Assembly (NCBI GenBank): GCA_937888895.1
Contig: CALASV010000316.1
Coordinates: 1 to 5,806 of the forward strand
DNA length: 5,806 nt
Source of the DNA: an uncultured Clostridia bacterium
GTDB taxonomy: Bacteria > Bacillota > Clostridia > Lachnospirales > Lachnospiraceae
Direction of reading: 5' to 3'
Shown in pieces: positions 1-5,806 of this stretch; positions within the stretch are counted from its first letter, which is position 1; every line of letters begins with the position of its first letter. The translations under genes were made by a program, and so were the position numbers. Below the pieces are notes generated by a model. That model saw only the letters and a list, made by a program, of their open reading frames with translations, searched no databases and was not told the origin of the DNA.

Positions 1-886
1 ACCTATCTATTGAGATTCCTTTATCGACCATTCGGATTCTATTCCAAGGGTCTACTAATTCACAATCAACTCCTGCATCTAAAGCAATCAAATATCTATT
101 ATATGTTTTACCACTTAAAATAGGTCGCAAATCACTCATACGAACTGACATATTTTCTTCTAGTTCTTCGATAAATTCTTTGATTACGTTCTTTTCTTCC
201 TCTGAAAATTCGCCAGTCTTTACTGTATTTTTAGTGACTGTTGAAATAAAACTTTTCATCCAAGCATCTATCAATTTCTGAATTTGCTCTTGTTTTTCTT
301 TGTTTTCTTCTGAAACTTCGATTGGTTCTGTATAAAACAACGTAAGTCCTATCAATAATGCTTTTGTATTTTGATATTTATCATAACACAATTCGATTGC
401 TTTTCTGAAAACATCTGGATTGGTTTCTTTTATTTTCTTTGTCACTTCTCTTAAATCGTAACTATCCCAAACATAACATTCTGCTTGTATTGCAACCATT
501 TGTTCTCTTGTTAAATAATTGGAAAGTTCCTCGTCTGTTAATCCATAATAATGTTCTTTTCCACTTAACACATAAAAAGAAGTAGAACCTCCCACTTCTG
601 CCACAAAGCGTATATAACGCTTTTTCTCTTCTTTAAACCCTTTTCTTGCACATTCATCTAAATAGGAAAAATATTCCCAACGGTCATCAGAGTTCCAATC
701 TTTTCTAAAACTTTGATGTTCTACTTGCTTTAATAATTCCTCCTGTTCTGGCTGTGTAATATCCAGATAGACTTCTGCTAGTTCTTTATTTTTTTCAGAT
801 AACCCTAATGCATTCCAAAGTTTTTCTTTTTTTTGTTGTTTCTGCTGTTCTTCTTTTAGTTTCTGTTGTTCTTCTTTTAAATTCAT
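1..886 (-). CDS. Uncharacterised protein, 3' end cut off; candidate DUF4132/MolR-type partner
   Basis: An open frame starts at ATG 886 and runs without a stop to the left edge, giving 295 complete codons. The start is supported by AGAGAGGA upstream with 9-base spacing and by a single base separating it from the SWIM gene's TAG. The N-terminus is two exact heptads LKEEQQK followed by a QQKKEK tail, probably a short coiled coil or charged extension. The rest looks mainly helical: a block rich in W/Y/F (KDWNSDDRWEYFSYL), RYIRFVAEVGG, LTREQMVAIQAECYVWDSYD, an acidic helical stretch near residues 200-250, and LRPILSGKTYNRYLIALDAG near 258-277. There is no signal peptide or transmembrane segment. 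I do not recognise a domain in this part. In E. coli the yehLMPQ genes lie beside molR/yehI, a protein of about 1,200 residues with a C-terminal DUF4132 domain, so an N-terminal piece of such a protein is a reasonable positional guess. The coding call is strong; the family is inference. Confidence 0.82.
   Translation of the reverse strand, partial: MNLKEEQQKLKEEQQKQQKKEKLWNALGLSEKNKELAEVYLDITQPEQEELLKQVEHQSFRKDWNSDDRWEYFSYLDECARKGFKEEKKRYIRFVAEVGGSTSFYVLSGKEHYYGLTDEELSNYLTREQMVAIQAECYVWDSYDLREVTKKIKETNPDVFRKAIELCYDKYQNTKALLIGLTLFYTEPIEVSEENKEKQEQIQKLIDAWMKSFISTVTKNTVKTGEFSEEEKNVIKEFIEELEENMSVRMSDLRPILSGKTYNRYLIALDAGVDCELVDPWNRIRMVDKGISIDR
839..880 (-). repeat. Tandem 21-bp repeat encoding two heptads
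   Basis: Two adjacent 21-base copies (880-860 and 859-839) differ at only two bases and encode the identical heptad LKEEQQK twice, starting at codon 3 of the last gene. Leucine at a fixed heptad position with K/E/Q elsewhere fits a short coiled coil. A further partial QQK and an eight-A run (coding strand, 834-827) follow. Confidence 0.85.
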
Positions 887-887
887 A

Positions 888-2897
888 CTAATTTTCCTCT
901 CTTATATACAAACGTATGGTATCTATTGATATCTTTTTTTGACAAATAGATAAATATTGTTCTAAATATGCCATTCGTTCTACTACTTGTTTTGGGGTAA
1001 ATTCCATGTTATGTCTTTTTTCTTGTAACAATTTTTTAATTTCCTGAAATTCTTTTCCTGCTGTATGCAATCCTAATTGTTCTCCTTCTTCGGAAAGTGT
1101 CCGTAAGCTGTCTATCGTTGTATCTAACACAGAATACAAACCACTGACAAATAAATCATTTACTTGTGAAAATGCTTCTTTTTCATATTGTTCAAATATT
1201 TGTACCACTTCTTTTTTAGGAAGTGTTTGCTCACATTCTACAAAAGCACTTTGTTCTACTGGTTTTGCCATTGTTTTAAAAAATTCAATTGGATATAAAC
1301 AGAGTTGTCCTTTTTCATCCAAATAAAGAGAACCAAAAAACAAAATACAACTCTCTCCTTGTTTTTGCAGTCTTTTTTCTAAATTTTCTAATACTCGAAT
1401 TATCAGTTGTTCTTCCTTTGTATAACGCAACGAAATTATCAAATGTTTTCCATTACTATCAAACAATTTCCATTGAAACTTCTGATTGATTTTATCAAAA
1501 AAAGGTTCTTCCCACCTTACTGCGCCTATAAGTACTAATGATTCTGTTGGTTGTTCTAAGTTTTGTTCCACCAACACTTCATAGTCCCAAATGGTCATTT
1601 GCTCTAACAATTCCATCTGTGCTTCTCTTGTTCCCACAATTGTACTTTTTGTTTCTTGACTTGTAGACAATTTTCCATCTTCTGTTACTTTTGCATGATT
1701 TAACCTAAATACTAACTCTAGCATTTTCTCTCTGCTACAACCAAGCGTCCAAGGTGCTTCCATACGTTCTAATGATGAAACAGGTCTTGTTCTTGTTCCT
1801 TCATAAAACACAGGTCTTGCATCTGTCCATGTATACCATTTTTTTTGATTAATTTCTAAAAAATAATAATTTTCTCCTTCGTACCCTGATTTTGCATGAA
1901 ATGCCCGAGAAGCAACTCCCATCAATTCTAATGTTCCTACTAATTCATAACTATCTCGAAATGCACCTGCGAATTTCTCAATTTCTTTTTGTGTTGTTAC
2001 TTTTGTTAATTCATTTGCAATCCGATATGTTTGTAATACTTTTTTTACTAAATCTTCACTTTTAAATTGTGCTTTTCTTGCAAAATATTGCTCATACCTT
2101 GTGGAACACTCTCGAAGAAGCCGTTCTAAGCGTGGTAAACTTGCTCGATGTGCAATCACTGCCAATCGCTCCATTTCTCCACTTACTTCCTGTGATTGTC
2201 TGGATAATCCAATCAATATTTGTTGACAAATAGAATTGCAAATTTGGTTAGAGGCTTCCTTCACTAAACTTTCATCCCATGTTTTTTCATCTTCTATCAA
2301 AGCTTCTAACTGCTCTATTGTAATCTTTTCTTTTTGTAATTGATAAAATAAAATGGCTTGTGCCTTATGTACACATAACTCTTTACTATGACAAGTACAA
2401 GTGGAAAATTCTAATGGTTCTAGTAGTTTCACCGTTGTCATTTCCCATGGAAATACAATGGTTACGGTTGTACTTTCTTTTATTTCTATTTCTTCTTTTA
2501 CTCGTAGTCTTGCTACAAACTGTCGATATTTACTTGTTCCACAAATACGCTTTAATTTTTCTACAGGTAATTGTAATGCTTCCTCTAACACAACCTTACT
2601 TTCTTTTGTTTCTTCCTTTTCACCTATGGTTTGTTGTGTTTGCTTTAACCAAACAATTGCTGTTACAATATGTCTACAAATACTTTTGGATGGACAACTA
2701 CAACTACTTTCTCCTAATGGTTTTCCAATCATACAAGTGACTTCTTTTAATGTTACCTTTGCCTTACTACCTTCTATAGAAAGCGTTGGCGTTTCTTGTT
2801 CTAAATCTTTATAAGCACGTTTTACAATTCCTTTATTACTAAGACCAATTAAATAGTCATCATCTACTTGACTTAACAATGCCTTCAGTTCTTCCAT
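888..2897 (-). CDS. SWIM zinc-finger protein (YehQ-like) with two SWIM motifs
   Basis: This complete protein has 669 residues from ATG 2897 and ends on TAG at 890-888. The ATG shares one base with the VWA stop (TGATG). A TTG directly before it at 2900 would add one residue and sits 10 bases from a weak GGAAAGG; I prefer the ATG. The N-terminus reads GLSNKGIVKRAYKDL, then SWIM motif 1 (C66-x-C68-x5-C74-x-H76), followed by the hydrophobic helix IVTAIVWL. A second CxC-x5-CxH lies at C167, C169, C175 and H177, followed by KAQAILFYQL. SWIM modules bind zinc and mediate DNA or protein contacts. The middle, about residues 210-330, is helical. The C-terminal half carries aromatic beta-rich segments such as KKWYTWTDARPVFYEGTRTR, and the tail beyond about 570 is helical and charged. 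There is no signal peptide or membrane helix. Position after the VWA gene matches YehQ in E. coli. The ligand is unknown. Confidence 0.93.
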   Translation of the reverse strand: MEELKALLSQVDDDYLIGLSNKGIVKRAYKDLEQETPTLSIEGSKAKVTLKEVTCMIGKPLGESSCSCPSKSICRHIVTAIVWLKQTQQTIGEKEETKESKVVLEEALQLPVEKLKRICGTSKYRQFVARLRVKEEIEIKESTTVTIVFPWEMTTVKLLEPLEFSTCTCHSKELCVHKAQAILFYQLQKEKITIEQLEALIEDEKTWDESLVKEASNQICNSICQQILIGLSRQSQEVSGEMERLAVIAHRASLPRLERLLRECSTRYEQYFARKAQFKSEDLVKKVLQTYRIANELTKVTTQKEIEKFAGAFRDSYELVGTLELMGVASRAFHAKSGYEGENYYFLEINQKKWYTWTDARPVFYEGTRTRPVSSLERMEAPWTLGCSREKMLELVFRLNHAKVTEDGKLSTSQETKSTIVGTREAQMELLEQMTIWDYEVLVEQNLEQPTESLVLIGAVRWEEPFFDKINQKFQWKLFDSNGKHLIISLRYTKEEQLIIRVLENLEKRLQKQGESCILFFGSLYLDEKGQLCLYPIEFFKTMAKPVEQSAFVECEQTLPKKEVVQIFEQYEKEAFSQVNDLFVSGLYSVLDTTIDSLRTLSEEGEQLGLHTAGKEFQEIKKLLQEKRHNMEFTPKQVVERMAYLEQYLSICQKKISIDTIRLYIREEN
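895..902 (-). promoter_or_regulatory. Ribosome binding site of the last gene (AGAGAGGA)
   Basis: The purine-rich AGAGAGGA sits inside the last codons of the SWIM gene. The GAGG core ends 9 bases before ATG 886. This supports the start chosen for the cut-off last gene. Confidence 0.75.
2367..2399 (-). other. Second SWIM-like zinc-binding motif
   Basis: The codons give C-T-C, five residues, then C-V-H, with the same spacing as motif 1. It lies 101 residues further on and is also followed by a helix (KAQAILFYQL). A beta-strand-like stretch (TTVTIVFPW) precedes it, as expected for a second full SWIM fold. All four ligands are intact, so it could bind a second zinc. Confidence 0.8.
2670..2702 (-). 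other. SWIM zinc-binding motif 1
   Basis: The codons give C-S-C, five residues, then C-R-H, which is the canonical CxCxnCxH pattern. It is preceded by a GESS turn and followed by an amphipathic helix containing a tryptophan. This is the motif that places the protein in the SWIM family. Confidence 0.92.
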
Positions 2898-4024
2898 CAA
2901 TGATTCATAACCTTTCCAATAAAATCTCCTAATGCTTCTGGTGTCATTGCACCTACATAAGCACCTAAATCTGCTAACTGTTGTGCTGTATGCCTATCAT
3001 ATACAGGATTTGCTTCCATATCTAATGCTGTAAGACAAATTAGTTTTGCTCCACTTTCCATAATACCACGACTTACATTTAAAAGCTCATAAGTACTGCC
3101 ACCCTCACATAAGTCAGAAACTAACACTACCATTGTTTTATGAGGATTTCCAATCAATGTTTCACAATATTTCAATGCTCCTGTAATATATGTTCCACCA
3201 CCTAACTGAATACTCATTAGTGTTTCTACTACATCATCTAAGTGATTACTTAAATCCACTACTTGTGTATCAAAAATGACAAGTTTTGTATCTAACATTG
3301 GCAATGTTGCAAAAATACCTGCCATAATTGCACTATGGATAACAGAATCTAACATCGAACCACTTTCATCTACAGCAAGAATAATTCTCCATTGACTATA
3401 TTTTTTCACACGACTATTAAAATAAACACTTTCTAACATGATTTGACTATGTTCCATATCATAGTTTTTTAAATTTTTATAAATCGTCTTTTTAATATCT
3501 AAATTTCGAATCGATGGAACAGCACTACTGCTATTTTTATCTAATTTGCCAAGAAGGGAGCGTTTCATATCTTGTCTTAACTTCTCCATAATTTCTTCTG
3601 CTACTTTTTTTACAATACGCCTTGCTGTTACTAATACTTCGCCTTTCATTAAGTGCTTTAATTGCAAAATCGTCTTTAACAATTGTTGGTTTGGTTCTAA
3701 CTTTTCTAATACTTCCTTATCAGTTAATAATTCTGTCATTCCATAGTTTTCTAGAGCATGTCGTTCTAAAATTTCTACGGTTTCCTTTGGAAATAGCTTA
3801 CGAATACGACTAATCCATGTAACTGCTGTTAATTGGCTTGCCTCTAGTCCACCTTTTCTAACATCATCTCCTTGTTCTCTCTGATACAAGAAATCTAACA
3901 TTTCCTCTAAATCCATACAAGAAATTCCGTTTTCCAAAGAAGCACCTTCCAAAAATGAAATTTGTTCCGATGCATATCCACCTAAAATCAATCGCCATCT
4001 ATTTAGCTGATTTGTATCACTCAC
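2897..4024 (-). CDS. VWA domain protein, CoxE/YehP-like, complete
   Basis: This complete 375-residue protein is close to the length of E. coli YehP. It begins at GTG 4024 behind a perfect AGGAGG with 7-base spacing, and the GTG overlaps the upstream gene's TGA. Residues 1-210 are helical and match this family: TAVTWISRIRKLFPKETVE near 66-84, YGMTELLTDKEVL near 94-106, LKHLMKGEVL near 122-131, and RNLDIKKTIYKNLKNYD near 173-189. The VWA domain covers about 212-372 and has every MIDAS element: D219-x-S221-x-S223, T278 in LGGGTYI, and D304 in VSDLCEGG. It should therefore bind a divalent metal and contact a partner through an acidic residue. Family members work with MoxR-type AAA+ ATPases as adaptors or target-recognition subunits; that ATPase is not in the window. 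No signal peptide or membrane helix is present. The identity is clear from motif order; the cellular target is unknown. Confidence 0.95.
   Translation of the reverse strand: MSDTNQLNRWRLILGGYASEQISFLEGASLENGISCMDLEEMLDFLYQREQGDDVRKGGLEASQLTAVTWISRIRKLFPKETVEILERHALENYGMTELLTDKEVLEKLEPNQQLLKTILQLKHLMKGEVLVTARRIVKKVAEEIMEKLRQDMKRSLLGKLDKNSSSAVPSIRNLDIKKTIYKNLKNYDMEHSQIMLESVYFNSRVKKYSQWRIILAVDESGSMLDSVIHSAIMAGIFATLPMLDTKLVIFDTQVVDLSNHLDDVVETLMSIQLGGGTYITGALKYCETLIGNPHKTMVVLVSDLCEGGSTYELLNVSRGIMESGAKLICLTALDMEANPVYDRHTAQQLADLGAYVGAMTPEALGDFIGKVMNH
2911..2917 (-). promoter_or_regulatory. Weak ribosome binding site before the SWIM gene (GGAAAGG)
   Basis: GGAAAGG lies 13 bases before ATG 2897 and 10 bases before the alternative TTG 2900. 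The spacing is long for the ATG, so translation of the SWIM gene may depend mainly on coupling through the TGATG overlap with the VWA stop. This is weaker than the sites of the two flanking genes. Confidence 0.45.
3356..3370 (-). other. MIDAS metal-binding motif DxSxS of the VWA domain
   Basis: The codons read D-E-S-G-S (residues 219-223 of the VWA protein). The two other metal-coordinating positions are also present: T278 at 3193-3191 and D304 at 3115-3113. An intact MIDAS suggests a working metal-dependent interaction surface and argues against a degenerate VWA fold. Confidence 0.93.
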
Positions 4025-5806
4025 AGTTCTCCCTCCTGCATTTTCAAAAGTGTAAACTTATCTAATGCTTCTCCATATTCATATTCTAATGGCATTACCA
4101 TACGTCCCTTTTTTAATTGCTGTTTTGTTACTCCATGTAGAGAAGCTGCCTTTCCTGCAATTTTATCCGTTTCTAATGGAGTAAAATATCCAAATGCCAT
4201 ACGAAATTCTGGTAACAACTGCAAAAATGCATCTGCTGACAATAAACCAAGTAATTCATCTATCATACATAAAAAACTTTCCTGTACAAAAATCAAATCT
4301 TTTGCTGTATAAAATAATCCACGCAAAAAAGAAGCACTTTTCATATACATTTCTTTTGTACCTTGTAAATATCCTTTTGCTGTTTGTTTGATACGATTTT
4401 CATACGCACTATCATACCCATACAACAATCCTAAAATCGTTCCTTCTAATTCAGGTTGAATTTCTTTTTTCTCCACAACTCGCAACAAAGTTTCCATTAA
4501 AATAGGACGATACTTTGAAAACTGTTGTTTTCCTGTTATTTGATACAACGATAAACAAGCCTTCATACAGTCTTCTATTTTATCTTTTGATATTTGTGCC
4601 ATAGAAGGTAATAGCTGTAAAATTTTCTGAAAACAAGTACCTAACAAATCTTCTAACCCAATCTCTTGTTCTATTTGATATAACTCTCTCATTTCATACA
4701 ACATTTTAAAATGAGAAAACGCTTCTGTTAGTGAAAAGAAATCTCCATCTTCTGCTAAAATATGCTGTATATGGTTTGCCATTCGATATTGTTCGTCCCA
4801 AAAACCCATTAAAAAGCTTTCAGATAATAATTTTGCTACATCTTTTGCTGTTGTACTATGTAAAAACTGTTTGCATAACTTTGCATGAGAAGCTTCCTCT
4901 ATTGTTCCACCAAACATCGAAACATCCACTAAAGTAGATAATGTATGGCTAGAAAATTGATAACTCCATACTTCTCGAATACGGTTTTGGTCTGTTCCTT
5001 TCACTAAATCTGCTCCTTTTTTTCGCCTTGCAAAGTTTGTACCCAAAAATTGCATTTGGTAAAAAAATCGACTCATGGATAAATGCTTTTTCTTTGTAAA
5101 TATTTGTAGTACAACTTCTTTAGAAAGAGAAGCTTGCACTTGAAGTCCAAATTTTTTACATTGTTCCTCAAAATCATCTAAAATAGGAGGCCGATTTGCT
5201 TCTTTACAAAGACTTCCTACTTGATTTCCTGTATTCAATTCTTTTAAAATACGAAGTGGCATATCTGTAGATGGACTTAACTCTCCTTTTACAAAAGAAG
5301 AAAGAGCACAATCTAATAATTCATATAATCCTGCTTGTTCTTTTCCACGAAGTGTTGCTAATCCTCTTGCCATAGAAAATGCACAAATAACATCATAAGA
5401 AGAAATATTTTCATTCTTTTTTCTACTTTTCTTTGCTGTCTTTGTGAGTTGATGCAAAATAGCATCTTCATATACGTGATTTGATGACATAATGTTACAA
5501 AGACGCTCCCACACTAGTTGATAAAAAGCTGGAAATTGCATTCCACTTGCATAACCATTTAAAGCATCGGTAGCTTCCATCGAATAAGCTAATGGATACA
5601 CTCCTTCCTCCTCATTTGCAACTGTATGTAATTTTACTGTTTCTAGTTTCTTTTGTTCTAACAAAGTTATCAATCCATGCGTATGAAATCCACCGGTCAC
5701 TACTAAAATTCTTTGATACGTTTTTGACATCTTTACAATTTGTTCTGCCATATAACGTTCTCGCATCAAACAACCATCTTCTTCTAATTCCTCTATTGGT
5801 GTTTGT
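4021..5806 (-). CDS. DUF5682 family protein (YehM-like), 5' end outside the window
   Basis: This is the first gene of the visible operon. It shows 594 residues plus a TGA stop. The frame stays open to the right edge: 12 sense codons lie upstream of the TTG-ATG pair at 5769-5764, so those codons are internal and no start is visible. DUF5682 proteins usually have about 700-800 residues, so roughly 100-200 N-terminal residues should be missing. Recognisable family blocks are RERYMA followed by a hydrophobic strand and GGFHTHG (5694-5674), the mid-protein MFGGTIEEAS, and a C-terminal block reading SFLRGLFYTAKDLIF, then LLPEFRMAFGYFTPLE. The N-terminal part of this family resembles the TraB/ChaN/erythromycin-esterase fold, where such histidines are functional, but catalysis is unproven. 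The remainder looks like alpha-helical repeats. I see no membrane segment, so it is probably cytosolic. The stop overlaps the next gene's start by four bases. The family call is firm; the biochemical role is unknown. Confidence 0.88.
   Translation of the reverse strand, partial: QTPIEELEEDGCLMRERYMAEQIVKMSKTYQRILVVTGGFHTHGLITLLEQKKLETVKLHTVANEEEGVYPLAYSMEATDALNGYASGMQFPAFYQLVWERLCNIMSSNHVYEDAILHQLTKTAKKSRKKNENISSYDVICAFSMARGLATLRGKEQAGLYELLDCALSSFVKGELSPSTDMPLRILKELNTGNQVGSLCKEANRPPILDDFEEQCKKFGLQVQASLSKEVVLQIFTKKKHLSMSRFFYQMQFLGTNFARRKKGADLVKGTDQNRIREVWSYQFSSHTLSTLVDVSMFGGTIEEASHAKLCKQFLHSTTAKDVAKLLSESFLMGFWDEQYRMANHIQHILAEDGDFFSLTEAFSHFKMLYEMRELYQIEQEIGLEDLLGTCFQKILQLLPSMAQISKDKIEDCMKACLSLYQITGKQQFSKYRPILMETLLRVVEKKEIQPELEGTILGLLYGYDSAYENRIKQTAKGYLQGTKEMYMKSASFLRGLFYTAKDLIFVQESFLCMIDELLGLLSADAFLQLLPEFRMAFGYFTPLETDKIAGKAASLHGVTKQQLKKGRMVMPLEYEYGEALDKFTLLKMQEGEL
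4032..4037 (-). promoter_or_regulatory. Ribosome binding site of the VWA gene (AGGAGG)
   Basis: A perfect AGGAGG, embedded in the last codons of the DUF5682 gene, lies 7 bases before GTG 4024. It fixes the GTG start of the VWA protein despite its being a non-ATG codon. With the GTGA start/stop overlap, it suggests both reinitiation and direct ribosome recruitment. Confidence 0.88.

Noticed and set aside
886..890. A promoter or terminator between the SWIM gene and the last gene
   Set aside because: Only one base separates the stop from the start, and no GC-rich hairpin with a U-tract is visible around it. The T-runs on the plus strand are coding Lys codons of the minus strand.
1289..1489. Plus-strand open frame of 66 codons with a hydrophobic stretch
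   Set aside because: It is antisense to the conserved SWIM gene, and its apparent membrane segment is the mirror of Lys/Glu/Gln codons on the real strand.
1839..1846. An eight-base homopolymer in the SWIM gene as a phase-variable or frameshift site
   Set aside because: It encodes Gln-Lys-Lys codons in a continuous conserved frame. Runs of 7-8 A/T are frequent throughout this A+T-rich window, so it does not stand out.
2360..2814. Two overlapping plus-strand open frames of 126 and 137 codons (2360-2740 and 2401-2814)
   Set aside because: They lie wholly antisense to the SWIM gene, over its conserved zinc motifs. Their hydrophobic, Leu/Phe-rich or Ser/Thr-rich translations are what the complement of Lys/Glu-rich coding DNA produces, and I see no convincing ribosome site.
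3546..3813. Two plus-strand open frames (3546-3746 and 3622-3813)
   Set aside because: Both are inside the strongly conserved helical part of the VWA gene on the opposite strand and have no independent support.
4194..4937. Two short plus-strand open frames (4194-4391 and 4731-4937)
   Set aside because: They are antisense shadows of the DUF5682 gene with low-complexity hydrophobic translations.

Overview
The window is one stretch of a bacterial operon read entirely on the minus strand, so transcription runs from right to left. Four protein genes fill essentially every base. Two are cut by the window edges and two are complete. The DNA is strongly A+T-rich. TGG codes for tryptophan and the genes end on TGA or TAG, so the genetic code is standard. 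Purine-rich Shine-Dalgarno sites, one of them a perfect AGGAGG, together with the lysine/glutamate-rich composition, point to a low-GC Firmicute. A clostridial or Lachnospiraceae-type anaerobe is my guess from style only.

In transcription order the genes are: (1) 5806-4021, a DUF5682-family protein (E. coli YehM type) whose 5' end lies beyond the right edge; (2) 4024-2897, a CoxE/YehP-type von Willebrand factor A protein with a complete MIDAS metal site; (3) 2897-888, a SWIM zinc-finger protein (YehQ type) with two separate CxC-x5-CxH motifs; (4) 886-1, the first 295 codons of a large protein that runs off the left edge and has no domain I can name with certainty. By position it is the candidate DUF4132/MolR(YehI)-type partner. 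The junctions are a 4-base overlap (GTGA), a 1-base overlap (TGATG) and a 1-base gap (TAGTATG), which implies one translationally coupled transcript. No gap is long enough for a promoter or terminator, and there are no RNA genes, mobile elements or CRISPR repeats.

The gene set matches the uncharacterised yehL-yehM-yehP-yehQ (plus molR/yehI) cluster of E. coli. There, a MoxR-type AAA+ ATPase is encoded next to the DUF5682, VWA and SWIM proteins. By analogy with other MoxR-VWA pairs such as RavA-ViaA and CoxD-CoxE, the likely picture is an ATP-driven cytoplasmic remodelling complex. In it, the VWA protein couples the ATPase to a target, the SWIM protein binds nucleic acid or protein, and the DUF5682 protein carries a possible TraB/ChaN/erythromycin-esterase-like catalytic domain. 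The ATPase is not in the window; it is expected just beyond the right edge. The cellular role of the system is unknown.
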